From the NCBI RefSeq assembly GCF_022458895.1, contig NZ_JAINFL010000005.1, positions 588,427 to 652,426 of the forward strand: a DNA stretch of 64,000 nucleotides, given 5' to 3'. Each line of letters begins with the position of its first letter. Position 1 is the first letter of the stretch. This document shows positions 1-8,570 of the stretch, piece by piece. The position numbers and the translations under genes are program-made. Under the pieces are notes generated by a model that worked only from the letters and a program-made list of their open reading frames with translations, was not told the DNA's origin and searched no databases. Source of the stretch: Roseihalotalea indica. Its GTDB lineage: Bacteria; Bacteroidota; Bacteroidia; Cytophagales; Cyclobacteriaceae.

Positions 1-374
1 ACCCGGTTGGCGGTGTTGATGCCGTTGTAGCAGTTATTCCAGAGGTTGGTGGGTTGCCATTGCAGGGAGGTCCAGGCATGCTGATGCATCCGCTGGTAGG
101 TGCCACCATCGTACCAGCCGTTGGGGCGCACCGGGGTGATGATCTGGTCGGCGCTTTCTTCCTGCACATCAAAGTAACCCTGCCACCCGGCCATCATAGG
201 GCGCATGACGGTGTATACCGGGGCAATCAGGGAAGGAAGATCATTTTCGGTAGGTACAAAGTTCTCCGAAATTACTTCCGAATAGACTTCTTCTTCCAGG
301 TCAGTACAGGCTCCAGCCAGTAGCATGAGGGCAGAAAATAAGATCAGTGAATATTTTACTATAATACTTTTCAT
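1..374 (-). CDS. RagB/SusD family lipoprotein, 5' part only (runs off the left edge)
   Basis: Reading from an ATG at 374, the frame stays open to base 1 and gives about 124 residues. The N-terminus is a lipoprotein signal (MKSIIVKYSLILFSALMLLA, then GAC), so the mature protein starts at Cys and is anchored in the outer membrane. Downstream come the features of a SusD N-terminus: an acidic stretch after the Cys, and a WNNCYNGINTANR segment matching the N-x-x-Y-x-x-I-x-x-A-N region of the first SusD repeats. SusD proteins form the ligand-binding lid over a SusC channel, and the SusC partner starts 59 bp upstream on the same strand. The C-terminal three quarters lie outside the window, so substrate cannot be judged from this gene. 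Confidence 0.85.
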   Translation of the reverse strand, partial: MKSIIVKYSLILFSALMLLAGACTDLEEEVYSEVISENFVPTENDLPSLIAPVYTVMRPMMAGWQGYFDVQEESADQIITPVRPNGWYDGGTYQRMHQHAWTSLQWQPTNLWNNCYNGINTANR

Positions 375-433
375 CGCTATGGATTCATTAGATGGTTCTT
401 GAAACTGAAATGGGTATAGACATCTGTGACCAC

Positions 434-3418
434 TTAAAAGGTCAAGTTTACACCCAGGGTAAATGTCCGGGTAGTAGGGTACTTGTCCCGCTCGTCGTTA
501 CCCGGATCAAGCCCGGAAAGATCCACCTCAGGGTCAATACCTTGGTACCCGCTGATGGTCAGTAGGTTGAGGCCTGAAACGTAAACGCGGGCGCGGCTAA
601 AGATTTCACTATTGCTGGTATTAAAATTATAGCCAAGCGTGACGTTATCCACCTTCCAGTAGTCTCCATCCTCTATATAATAGCTTACAAAATTTTGATC
701 GCTGGTTAGTTGTGCCTTACCGTACACCGGTTCGTAGGCTGATCTCAGTTTGTTGTAGAGGATGTTGGGATTTTCATAGAACATCCGTTGGAAGTTAAGA
801 ATCTGGAAACCGAAAGCACCTCGCATGGTCACGTTCAAATCCAGGTTCTTATAGCGTAGGGTATGGTTCCATCCCAGAATGTGCTTAGGCAGGCCGTTGC
901 CCAGTACTTTTTTGTCTTCCGGCACGGCATCGTTGATCGACTTTGCTTCACCGTCAGCACTTTCAATAATCCATACTCCGTCTTCGTCAATGTCAATCGT
1001 TTTGTAACCATAGAAGTTACCAATGGGGCCGCCGATCTGTACGCGGTGGGTAAATGTCTGCACGGGTTCTCCGGTATACCCGGCGTCAAAAAAGTCATTG
1101 GTGGTCTGGAACTGATCGTTAGACAGGCTGACCAGCTTGTTTTTGTTAGAGGAGTAATTGATGCTGGTGGTCCAGGAGAAATTAGGCGTGGTTACCGGCG
1201 CGGTATTCACCAGTATCTCAATGCCTTCGTTTCGGATATGTCCTACGTTCGCAGTAATAGAATTGAAGAGGTAGGGCGGTACTGGCACCTGATAGTCCCA
1301 AAGCATGTCTTTCGTATCACGTTGGTACAGGTCAATGCTACCACTGATCCGATCGCCTAAAAAGGCAAAGTCTAACCCCAGGTTTAGCTCTTCTTTGCGT
1401 TCCCAACGCAAATCGGGGTTCGGGTTCCGCACGGGTGATAAACCCTGTATCCAGGTACCGTTAGAGAGAAAGCGGTCCCCGTAATTTAAGCTGGTTAATG
1501 ACAGGTAGGAGGCGTTGGGAGCCAGTCCTGTTACTCCATACCCGGCTCTCAGTTTCAGGTTATTGATAAAGCTGGCTGATGCGAGAAAGTCTTCCTCACT
1601 GATGGCCCATCCGGCAGATACGGCCGGGAAGGTTCCCCATTTGTGGTTAGCCCCAAACTTGGACGAGCCTTCGCGCCGGACGCTGGCCATAATCATATAG
1701 CGGTTATCAAAGGTATAGTTCACCCGCCCGAAGAAACCGATCAGCTTGTAAGAGGATTTAGAACTGGATATGGGAGCTTCGCCTCGAGAAAGAGCGTTTC
1801 CACTCTCAAGTCGGTTATAGGAATAAATATCGGTAGGAAAATCCCAGTTCTGCATCCAGTAATCTTCATCGATGACCTCCTGGTAGCTGTATCCTCCCAG
1901 CAGAGAAAACCGGTGAGCATCTAATGTTTTAGAATACGTGGTGGTAAACTCAGTCAAGTTATCAGTACGGGCGTAAGTACCTCGGGAGGCATAACCGTTT
2001 CGGCCGTTCTTTACATTTGATACATGCTGTTTCGTTTCGGCATAGCCCCGGGTATGGTTTTCCTGGTTGCTGGAGACCATTAGTCGGGCACTCAGATCTG
2101 GAATTGGGGTCCAGGTTACGCTACCGTTCATCCGCATTTCTCGTTGGGTATTCTCGCCGTACGACTCATTAATGTATGCCAGCGGATTGTCGTAGAAATA
2201 GATATTCCGTTCGGTCCAACTACCATCGGCACTGCGTACACTATCGGTCGGGTTCCGAATCAGAATCTGCCGGTACACATAGGGGTTGAAACTGCTGCCA
2301 TCTCCGCCCGTCCAGTATTTTTGTGAACGGTTGATCACGTTCAGGTTCACCACTAGTTTATCATCAAACATAGCGTGGGTCAGGCTGGCCCGGCCGACAA
2401 ACTGCTGGTTATCAGAGTTTATGAAAATTCCCTGCCAGTCGCGGTAGTTAAGCGATGCTGTAAAGTTGGTGTTGGCGGTGCCTCCCTGAAACGTCAGGTT
2501 ATGAGTCTGACTGACTGGGGAGCGAGTAAGTTCTTCCAGCCAGTCGGTAGAGGTGCCCAGGTCTTCCAGGTCTTCGCCTTCGGCAATCAGACGGCGGTAA
2601 TCATCGGCATCCAGAAAGTCGGGGCGGCGGGCAATAACCTGCGTATTGACGTAGCCATCGTAGGAGAGGGTTGGCTTCATTTCGCCCCGCTGGCTTTTGG
2701 TAGTGATCAGAATAACACCGTTTGTGCCTCGGGTACCGTAAATGGCGGCTGCCGAACCGTCTTTCAGAATATCAATGGATTCAATGTCTTCCGGAGCTAC
2801 GGTATTTAAACTGCCGGGTATACCGTCAATTAAAACTAGTGGGTCAGTATTGCCGAGTAGGGTAGTAATACCCCGGAGGCGTATTTGGGTGCCTGCTGTA
2901 GGATCACCACTGGGAGTTACTACTGAAAGGCCAGCCACTTTACCCTGGATGAGTTGAGCAGCATCCCGAGCAGTGCCTTTAATAAAATCCTCTGATTTAA
3001 CGCTGGCTACCGAACTGGTAACATCACCCTTACGCTGAGTTCCATACCCTACGACCACTACTTCCTGTAATGACTGCACATCAGGCACCAGGTTGATGTC
3101 TATAGAAGAGCGATTATTTACCGCTATCTCTTCGGTAAGAAACCCCACAAAGGTGAAAACCAAAGTAGCCTCAGCAGGGTTTGGAACTTCCAGCCGATAA
3201 TTACCATCAATATCGCTGATCGTTCCCGAACCGCTTCCTTTCAAAAGGATATTCACCCCGGGCAGGGCTTCTCCATCTACTGAAGTAACGGTTCCGGACA
3301 CAGTAGTCTGGGCGAATGTACTGAGGACAAAACTCAGTATAAATCCTCCGCAAAGTAGAATAACGTGAAGGCTGTTTCTTGGAAAGATATTCCCAAAATT
3401 TTGTAAATGGTAGGACAT
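434..3418 (-). CDS. SusC/RagA family TonB-linked outer membrane transporter
   Basis: A 994-residue outer-membrane channel that imports oligomers together with the SusD lipoprotein encoded just downstream. I chose the ATG at 3418 rather than the first in-frame one at 3538, because it places a signal peptide (hydrophobic core ending STFAQ) at the N-terminus. In order: a carboxypeptidase-regulatory-like domain (VSGTVTSVDGEALPGVNILL onward), the TonB plug with the family signature VVVGYGTQRKGDVT and IYGTRGTNGVILITTK, then a long beta-barrel ending in an aromatic residue (VNLTF). There is no STN domain, so unlike the SusC at 33056-36469 it is unlikely to signal to an anti-sigma factor. It lies 620 bp beyond the hydroxyproline genes on the same strand, with a shared sequence box upstream (3682-3696). 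Import of hydroxyproline-containing peptides is an inference. Confidence 0.9.
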   Translation of the reverse strand: MSYHLQNFGNIFPRNSLHVILLCGGFILSFVLSTFAQTTVSGTVTSVDGEALPGVNILLKGSGSGTISDIDGNYRLEVPNPAEATLVFTFVGFLTEEIAVNNRSSIDINLVPDVQSLQEVVVVGYGTQRKGDVTSSVASVKSEDFIKGTARDAAQLIQGKVAGLSVVTPSGDPTAGTQIRLRGITTLLGNTDPLVLIDGIPGSLNTVAPEDIESIDILKDGSAAAIYGTRGTNGVILITTKSQRGEMKPTLSYDGYVNTQVIARRPDFLDADDYRRLIAEGEDLEDLGTSTDWLEELTRSPVSQTHNLTFQGGTANTNFTASLNYRDWQGIFINSDNQQFVGRASLTHAMFDDKLVVNLNVINRSQKYWTGGDGSSFNPYVYRQILIRNPTDSVRSADGSWTERNIYFYDNPLAYINESYGENTQREMRMNGSVTWTPIPDLSARLMVSSNQENHTRGYAETKQHVSNVKNGRNGYASRGTYARTDNLTEFTTTYSKTLDAHRFSLLGGYSYQEVIDEDYWMQNWDFPTDIYSYNRLESGNALSRGEAPISSSKSSYKLIGFFGRVNYTFDNRYMIMASVRREGSSKFGANHKWGTFPAVSAGWAISEEDFLASASFINNLKLRAGYGVTGLAPNASYLSLTSLNYGDRFLSNGTWIQGLSPVRNPNPDLRWERKEELNLGLDFAFLGDRISGSIDLYQRDTKDMLWDYQVPVPPYLFNSITANVGHIRNEGIEILVNTAPVTTPNFSWTTSINYSSNKNKLVSLSNDQFQTTNDFFDAGYTGEPVQTFTHRVQIGGPIGNFYGYKTIDIDEDGVWIIESADGEAKSINDAVPEDKKVLGNGLPKHILGWNHTLRYKNLDLNVTMRGAFGFQILNFQRMFYENPNILYNKLRSAYEPVYGKAQLTSDQNFVSYYIEDGDYWKVDNVTLGYNFNTSNSEIFSRARVYVSGLNLLTISGYQGIDPEVDLSGLDPGNDERDKYPTTRTFTLGVNLTF

Positions 3419-3681
3419 AGAAATAGGGTTTAGGTATATGAATGTAAAATTGAGTAGATTTTCAATAGTGCTAAAAACACTGTATAAGTATAGCATGAGT
3501 AAGCCTGGCAGCATAGCAGGCGAGTCTGATAGATGCAATGGTGTTATTAGCTTTTTCTGAGCTTGGATCAGGGAGTGTATCTCATAAGTAAAAGGTTTAA
3601 GTTTTTGGGTATCTGTAGGTTAATTATTTGTTAAATATAAAACTTTAAGCGGAGGAATATTTTTTCAATATTAGCCATAAC

Positions 3682-3696
3682 TAATACTATTTTGAC
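3682..3696. promoter_or_regulatory. Putative operator box TAATACTATTTTGAC upstream of SusC
   Basis: This 15-mer occurs identically at 7577-7591 in the divergent promoter of the hydroxyproline operon. A shorter form, TAATACTAT, lies at 6398-6406, just upstream of the epimerase gene. It sits about 260 bp upstream of the SusC start. Binding by the AraC protein encoded at 7649 is inference. Confidence 0.4.
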
Positions 3697-3852
3697 AAAT
3701 TAAGCCGATGAAACCCCAGTTATAAGGTTATTATATGAATAAATCCGAACATGGGCCTTCATGTCATTCTAAATCAGAATAGGCCCGGTGAATTTCTGTC
3801 AGTAATAGACATTGTTCTCGTTTTCTTTGTAAGATATGATAGGAAGCAGGGA

Positions 3853-3880
3853 GCAGGTCCACTGCACAGCCTCCTGCTGA
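3853..3880. repeat. Dispersed short repeat, copy 1
   Basis: A 28-bp sequence matching 63773-63800 in 26 positions. Both copies end CAGCCTCCTGCTGA and contain GCAGG...CCTGC arms able to pair. An AGGAAGC at 3841 is also loosely shared. Each copy lies within 200 bp downstream of a gene 3' end. Confidence 0.5.
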
Positions 3881-4038
3881 TCGCCTCCGGTAACACTTAC
3901 CTGCCCGGTCGGATAAGACTTTCAAAAGGAAATGGCTTGTTACATAATTATCGGAATAAACTCTAATAGGATTGAAACATTTCAAAAGAGGGGGGTAAAT
4001 TACTTTTAGCGAAGCCGGGCAGCGATATAATTTGTTGC

Positions 4039-5313
4039 TCAGGCGTAAGCTGACTTCCTCTTTCTATAAAAGCGGTCGGGGTGGAGTAAGGTCAGGTCAA
4101 CTTCGGGTGTTTCGTCCGCAACGACCTGAGAAATGAGTTTTCCGGTAATGGGGCCCAGGCTTAGTCCCATCATGGCGTGGCCGGTGGCTACCGTCAAATT
4201 GTCGTAATGGCCTAGTCTTCCGACATACGGTAAGCCGTCGGGTGAGCAGGGGCGCAAACCGGACCAGACCGGTGCACTGGAAAAATGCTGCGCTCCAAAC
4301 TGAGGGTAATACTGCGGAATAGCTTTATAAATTCCCTGCAAGCGCCGCTGATTGATTCGTTGGTCCAGCCCCACCATTTCCATCGTTCCGGCAAAGCGGA
4401 TCCCCTGCTGCATGGGCGTAAGCGTCACGCGGGCCTCAGTCATTATAGCACAGATTGATGGTGTAACCGATGGCGTTTTCAGCATAAAACTATACCCTTT
4501 CCCCGCCAGCATCGGGATATGGGCTTGCAAGTCTTTCACCAATGCCGATGACCAGGCACCACTGGCAATGATAAATTCATCGGCTTCAAAATGTTGATCT
4601 GCTGAGACAAGTGAAGTAACCTGCCTTTTGTTATACTGAATTCCAGTGATCGTCTGCTGCTGATGAAATACAACACCTTGATTTTTAAGATGTTGATAAA
4701 GGCTCTTCAGAAAAGTCGGGGGCGTAAGGTGAGCATCCAGCGGGAAATAAACGGCTCCGGCAATGTCCAGTTCTACGCCAGGCTCCATACGCTGGGCTTC
4801 TTCCCGCGAAAGCACCCGGGCTTCCATCCCTAATGTCTGGGCCTGATGGGCAACCTCTTGCTCTTCTTTAAAACCCTGATCGGTTTTGCAGAGCATGAAC
4901 AAGCCTTTTTGCTGAAAGTCAAATGGGAGGAAAGATGAAAATTCCTGGTAGAGCGCCCGGCTTTTGGTGTTAAGTTCCATCAGCAGGGGGCCGGACTGTT
5001 TAACGTGTTTGGCGGTAGCCGATCGGTAGAACTGCCAGCTCCAGTCCCAGAATTCACGATCCAGGCGGGGCTTTACGGTGAAGGGGCTTTCCGGATTAAA
5101 CATCCATTTCATGGCCAGCTTCATGGTGCCAGGTGCTGCTAAGGGGATAAAGTGGCTGGGAACAACCATGCCGGCATTGCCACTGGAGCACCCGTTTCCA
5201 AAATCGTTTTTCTCTACTACATGTACTTCGTGCCCCTGTAGCTGAAGAAAGTATGCCGAGCACAGCCCAACAATACCTCCACCCACAATCACGATCTTTT
5301 TCTGGCTAGACAT
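4039..5313 (-). CDS. FAD-dependent D-amino-acid dehydrogenase family protein, probable cis-4-hydroxy-D-proline oxidase
   Basis: A 424-residue DadA-type flavoprotein. The N-terminus has the dinucleotide-binding fold KIVIVGGGIVGLCSAYFL followed by an acidic residue at the end of the second strand (VHVVEKNDFGNGCSSGNAG), as in DadA. The C-terminal part has the substrate-domain motif WSGLRPCSPDGLPYVG and the FAD-contacting GHAMMGLSLGPITGKLI. DadA relatives oxidise D-amino acids. The gene is 6 bp downstream of a 4-hydroxyproline epimerase and in one run with a DapA-like deaminase, so the likely substrate is cis-4-hydroxy-D-proline, giving 1-pyrroline-4-hydroxy-2-carboxylate. No signal peptide is seen, so it should be cytoplasmic or at the inner face of the membrane. 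A general D-amino-acid or D-proline role is the main alternative. Confidence 0.85.
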   Translation of the reverse strand: MSSQKKIVIVGGGIVGLCSAYFLQLQGHEVHVVEKNDFGNGCSSGNAGMVVPSHFIPLAAPGTMKLAMKWMFNPESPFTVKPRLDREFWDWSWQFYRSATAKHVKQSGPLLMELNTKSRALYQEFSSFLPFDFQQKGLFMLCKTDQGFKEEQEVAHQAQTLGMEARVLSREEAQRMEPGVELDIAGAVYFPLDAHLTPPTFLKSLYQHLKNQGVVFHQQQTITGIQYNKRQVTSLVSADQHFEADEFIIASGAWSSALVKDLQAHIPMLAGKGYSFMLKTPSVTPSICAIMTEARVTLTPMQQGIRFAGTMEMVGLDQRINQRRLQGIYKAIPQYYPQFGAQHFSSAPVWSGLRPCSPDGLPYVGRLGHYDNLTVATGHAMMGLSLGPITGKLISQVVADETPEVDLTLLHPDRFYRKRKSAYA

Positions 5314-5319
5314 GCTGTA

Positions 5320-6384
5320 TTAAATTACCTGAAAACCAAAGGCATACGGATCGGCTTCCTGAACGATGATATGGTTGTATCCGGTGATCATAGCCCAGCC
5401 TTCCACACTGGGAATGATTGCCGGTTTACCAGCCACCTGAGTAACTGCCTCTATTCTTCCTTTAAACTGGGAGCCGATAATGCTTTCGTGAACGAAGGTG
5501 TCACCTTCCCGAAGTTTTCCTTTCGCAAACCACTGCGCCATACGGGCCGAGGTGCCAGTGCCGCAGGGCGATCGGTCCAGCGCTTTATCTCCGTAGAAGA
5601 CCGCATTGCGCGCCGTAGCGGTAGGTGATACCGGGGTACCCGTCCACAAAATATGACTAAGCCCCTGAATGGTAGCGTCTTCCGGATGCACAAACTGATA
5701 GCGCTCATTCAGCTGCTTCCTCAGCACCGGACTCCAGCGCAGCAGGGATTCTGCCGCATACGCTTCCATGCCTCGGTAGTTTTCCTGCATGTCTACAATC
5801 GCGTAGAAATTGCCGCCATATGAGACATCTATTCGCAATGGACCAAGGTCGGGGCAGAGAACCTCCAGGTTTTCAGCAGCCAGATAGGAGGCGATATTGG
5901 TTAATTTGACGGAAGTTACTTTATCCTCCTCCTGCTGATAGCTGATATTGACCAATCCAGCTGGAGTCTCCAGCCGGAGCTGACCGGGAATTTGCGGTGT
6001 AACTAATCCTTCTTCAATAGCGATGGTTACTGTGCCGATGGTGCCGTGCCCGCACATGGGTAGACAACCGCTGGTTTCAATAAACAGCACACCAATATCA
6101 TTGGCGGGGTCAACTGGCGGATAGAGAATACTTCCTGACATCATATCGTGCCCCCGGGGCTCAAACATCAGGGCTTTTCTGATCCAGTCATACTCCTGAA
6201 GAAAGTGCTGCCGACGCTCGCTCATGGAGTACCCTTTGAGCATGGGTGCACCGCCTGCTACCAGCCGGACCGGATTCCCGCAGGTATGGGCATCAATGCA
6301 GAAGAAAGTCTTTTTGGCCGATCTTCTGTCTGTTTGCTGCACGGGTATGGCAGCCGGTTGATTATTGAGACTAGAGGTTATCAT
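5320..6384 (-). CDS. 4-hydroxyproline epimerase (proline racemase family)
   Basis: Converts trans-4-hydroxy-L-proline to cis-4-hydroxy-D-proline. At 354 residues it has both catalytic cysteines of the family: MCGHGTIG near residue 111 and DRSPCGTGTSA near residue 273. The second Cys separates epimerases from trans-3-hydroxyproline dehydratases, which carry Thr there. FFCIDAHTCGNPVRLVAGG is the family N-terminus. About 25 residues precede it, with no alternative Met closer, so the ATG at 6384 stands or the true start is non-ATG. It is followed after 6 bp by the FAD oxidase, so the two are probably co-translated. A TAATACTAT box lies at 6398-6406, directly upstream, suggesting its own promoter or regulator site besides read-through from 6561-7487. 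Confidence 0.9.
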   Translation of the reverse strand: MITSSLNNQPAAIPVQQTDRRSAKKTFFCIDAHTCGNPVRLVAGGAPMLKGYSMSERRQHFLQEYDWIRKALMFEPRGHDMMSGSILYPPVDPANDIGVLFIETSGCLPMCGHGTIGTVTIAIEEGLVTPQIPGQLRLETPAGLVNISYQQEEDKVTSVKLTNIASYLAAENLEVLCPDLGPLRIDVSYGGNFYAIVDMQENYRGMEAYAAESLLRWSPVLRKQLNERYQFVHPEDATIQGLSHILWTGTPVSPTATARNAVFYGDKALDRSPCGTGTSARMAQWFAKGKLREGDTFVHESIIGSQFKGRIEAVTQVAGKPAIIPSVEGWAMITGYNHIIVQEADPYAFGFQVI

Positions 6385-6397
6385 CAGGAGGGCAGAC

Positions 6398-6406
6398 TAA
6401 TACTAT
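6398..6406. promoter_or_regulatory. Putative operator half-box TAATACTAT upstream of the epimerase
   Basis: Same nine bases as the first part of the boxes at 3682 and 7577, here 14 bp ahead of the epimerase start codon. The match ends after TAATACTAT. Confidence 0.3.
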
Positions 6407-6473
6407 ATCAAAAATCAAGATGGCATTCGCATAGGATTTAAACCCTGTGCTAAAAAACGTAATTGAGTCTAGC

Positions 6474-6532
6474 GCGCGTTTGTAACGCGTGCTTAGAGGG
6501 AGTACAAGGCAAGGCCCGCGTTGCAAACGCGC
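6474..6532. repeat. Long GC-rich inverted repeat (REP-like hairpin)
   Basis: The arms GCGCGTTTGTAACGCG (6474-6489) and CGCGTTGCAAACGCGC (6517-6532) are 16 bp each with one mismatch, separated by 27 bp. It lies in the 176-bp spacer between the deaminase and epimerase genes. It could stabilise or attenuate the message, or be a dispersed palindromic element. Confidence 0.6.
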
Positions 6533-6550
6533 ACCAGCCACTAGGGTCTC

Positions 6551-6571
6551 CACTGGCTCTTTAAGCCAGTG
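6551..6571 (-). terminator. Hairpin overlapping the stop codon of the deaminase gene
   Basis: CACTGGCT (6551-6558) pairs perfectly with AGCCAGTG (6564-6571) around a 5-nt loop. The upstream arm encodes the last codons of the DapA-like gene and the loop contains its TAA. There is no U-tract, so attenuation or mRNA protection is as likely as termination. Confidence 0.4.
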
Positions 6572-7487
6572 CTTCTACGGCCAGATAGTCCGGAAGTTCG
6601 GGGCGGTTGGCCAGTCCTTCATCAAGAATTTTCTGCACTCGTGCTCTTTCCGCACCGGATAGGGGCAGCCGTGGTTTTCTCATGTACTCGGTACCTAGGC
6701 CGGTAGCTACTTCGGCCAGTTTAATGTTCTGCACTAGCTGCGGGCTTACATCCAGTTCAAGAATGGGTAGAAACCAACGGTAGATGGCAACCGCCTCTTC
6801 GTATCGACCAGCCTGAATCAGTCGGTAAATCGCTACGGTTTCGCGAGGGAAGGCACACACCAGTCCGGCTACCCATCCGTCGGCTCCCATCAGCAAGCTT
6901 TCCATGCCCAATGTATCTACGCCGGTCAATACCCGGAAGCGATCGCCAAAGCGGTTGAACATTTTAGTGACATTTGAGATCTGCCGACTGGATTCTTTCA
7001 CTGCCTGGATTTTAGGCGAATTTGCCAGTTCTTCAAACATATCCAGCGTCACCTCAATTTTATAGTCTATCGGATTATTATAGATCATGATAGGCAGACC
7101 AGTGGAAGCGGCGATGTCTTTGAAGTAAGTAACCGTTTCCTGATCGGTAGCTTTGTAGCGCATAGGGGGCAGCAGCATCAAGCCATTAGCACCACTTTCC
7201 TCCGCTTTCTGAGCGATACGTACGGCATCTTTGGTGGTTTGCTCGGCAATGTTAAGGATCACCGGAATCTTTCCGTCTACATATTGAAGTGTGGCTGATA
7301 CTAGCGTAAACTTTTCCTCTTCGGTTAAAGAACTGGCCTCGCCCAGGCTGCCGCCCAGAATGATACCATCGATGCCGGCCTCAAGCTGGGCCTGAATATT
7401 TTTTTCAAAGGCAGGAAGATCAAGCTGATCGTCGGCTGTAAATTTCGTCGTGATGGCGGGGTAAACGCCTTTCCATTGAACTTGCAT
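6561..7487 (-). CDS. Dihydrodipicolinate synthase family protein, probable 1-pyrroline-4-hydroxy-2-carboxylate deaminase
   Basis: A 308-residue class I aldolase-type TIM barrel. The family motifs are in place: GGSLGEASSLT near residue 45 (phosphate/carboxylate loop), the proton-relay Tyr in MIYNNP near 136, and the Schiff-base Lys in IQAVKESSR near 162. In hydroxyproline catabolism this family member deaminates and dehydrates pyrroline-4-hydroxy-2-carboxylate to alpha-ketoglutarate semialdehyde. Its neighbours (epimerase and D-hydroxyproline oxidase) are exactly the preceding two steps. The last enzyme, the semialdehyde dehydrogenase, is not in this window. It is the first gene of the minus-strand run and is divergent from an AraC regulator. 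A TATTTTTG at 7527-7534 (minus) fits a -7 element. Without the context it could be any DapA-like lyase. Confidence 0.85.
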   Translation of the reverse strand: MQVQWKGVYPAITTKFTADDQLDLPAFEKNIQAQLEAGIDGIILGGSLGEASSLTEEEKFTLVSATLQYVDGKIPVILNIAEQTTKDAVRIAQKAEESGANGLMLLPPMRYKATDQETVTYFKDIAASTGLPIMIYNNPIDYKIEVTLDMFEELANSPKIQAVKESSRQISNVTKMFNRFGDRFRVLTGVDTLGMESLLMGADGWVAGLVCAFPRETVAIYRLIQAGRYEEAVAIYRWFLPILELDVSPQLVQNIKLAEVATGLGTEYMRKPRLPLSGAERARVQKILDEGLANRPELPDYLAVEALA

Positions 7488-7576
7488 GATAGGGTAGATT
7501 TAGTGATTCAATGACATTATACACTACAAAAATAAACCATTTACTCACTCAGTTTTTGCCGAATATTGATAGATGA

Positions 7577-7591
7577 TAATACTATTTTGAC
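7577..7591. promoter_or_regulatory. Putative operator box in the divergent hydroxyproline/AraC promoter
   Basis: TAATACTATTTTGAC, identical to 3682-3696. It lies about 90 bp upstream of the deaminase start and about 43 bp upstream of the candidate -7 element at 7527-7534, a plausible activator position. It is also 58 bp ahead of the AraC gene start. Confidence 0.45.
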
Positions 7592-7648
7592 TACCTTTTA
7601 AATTGAATTACTTTTTCTTAGTTTAGATAGTACAAGCTTCTGCTCATT

Positions 7649-8515
7649 ATGAAAATTCTACCTTTTAAGATTCCCCAATCGGGCGATGGGGCCATACTAT
7701 TGCAAACGGATAATCAGCCTTATTTTTACGATGCCTTGCACCAGCACCCGGAAATCCAGATCTCCTGCATTCTGCAAAGTAGTGGAACTCTGTTTCTGGG
7801 CGATTATATCGATAATTTTACACCCGGCGATGTATTCGTGATTGGTTCTAATATTCCCCACGTGTTTAAAAATGATCCAATCTATTATGCAGAAAACTCC
7901 GAGGTCAACGCGTATATGCTTACCGTATTTTTGAGCCCGACGGCATTAGGAAAAGAGTTTCTGAAGTTACCTGAGTCAGCAGGACTGGCCGAATTTATTC
8001 GGATGTCAAAACAGGGAATTAAGGTGCATGGTACGGCTCGGGAGATCTTAGTAGAAATGCTTACCGAGATTCAGTCACAAGATGGGCTGGACCGTATGAT
8101 TACCTTTCTAAATATTATCCGCATCATCATTAATGCCGAGGAAAGCCAGACGTTGTCATCCCATATGATAGATTTTGACGTGAATGAACGGGAAGGGCAC
8201 CGGCTCAATGCGGTAATTCGCTTTACGCTCAACGAATACCACCGGCCCATTACTCTGGAAGAAGTAGCCGAGATTACCAACCTGTCAGCCCCGGCTTTCT
8301 GCCGATTTTTTAAAAAAAGAACCCGGAAATCGTATGTCAGCTTTCTGAACGAACTACGCATCGGGAAAGCCTGCAAGCTGTTACTGGATAAAGACCTCAG
8401 CATTTCAGAAATCTGCTATAATGCTGGGTTTAAAAACATATCCCACTTCAATCGAAAGTTCCGAGCCATTCTGGGAGTTACTCCGTCAGAGTATCGTAAG
8501 TCGCATTTAATCTGA
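7649..8515 (+). CDS. AraC family transcriptional regulator of the hydroxyproline locus
   Basis: A 288-residue regulator. Residues about 15-100 form a cupin-like sensor (HQHPEIQISCILQSSGTLFLG, then PGDVFVIGSNIPHVF). Residues about 185-288 are the double helix-turn-helix domain, with RPITLEEVAEITNLSAPAFC as the first motif and the classic second motif (ISEICYNAGFKNISHFNRKF, then ILGVTPSEYRK). It is transcribed divergently from the three hydroxyproline catabolic genes, and the shared 161-bp spacer contains the TAATACTATTTTGAC box. I infer that it senses hydroxyproline or a pathway intermediate and activates the minus-strand genes. It ends 55 bp from the convergent DUF885 gene, with a perfect palindrome between. 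Confidence 0.88.
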   Translation: MKILPFKIPQSGDGAILLQTDNQPYFYDALHQHPEIQISCILQSSGTLFLGDYIDNFTPGDVFVIGSNIPHVFKNDPIYYAENSEVNAYMLTVFLSPTALGKEFLKLPESAGLAEFIRMSKQGIKVHGTAREILVEMLTEIQSQDGLDRMITFLNIIRIIINAEESQTLSSHMIDFDVNEREGHRLNAVIRFTLNEYHRPITLEEVAEITNLSAPAFCRFFKKRTRKSYVSFLNELRIGKACKLLLDKDLSISEICYNAGFKNISHFNRKFRAILGVTPSEYRKSHLI

Positions 8516-8530
8516 TGGTTGTTTTTTTTC

Positions 8531-8554
8531 AACCCAGGGTTTAAACCCTGGGTT
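8531..8554. terminator. Perfect 24-bp palindrome between convergent genes
   Basis: AACCCAGGGTTT (8531-8542) is followed at once by its reverse complement (8543-8554). It lies between the stops of the AraC gene (8515) and the DUF885 gene (8571), preceded on the plus strand by a run of eight T. It is a likely bidirectional terminator or a dispersed palindromic element. A degenerate half with the same TTTAAACCCTG core lies at 6436-6447. Confidence 0.55.
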
Positions 8555-8570
8555 AAAGGCATCCTTAGGA

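Larger units (their letters stand above)
3539..4038. other. Intergenic region between the SusC gene and the hydroxyproline genes
   Basis: No convincing gene here. The two ORFs of about 70 codons on opposite strands look random. The region holds the presumed SusC promoter zone, a TAATACTATTTTGAC box at 3682-3696, and a 28-bp segment at 3853-3880 that recurs at 63773-63800. Confidence 0.6.
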
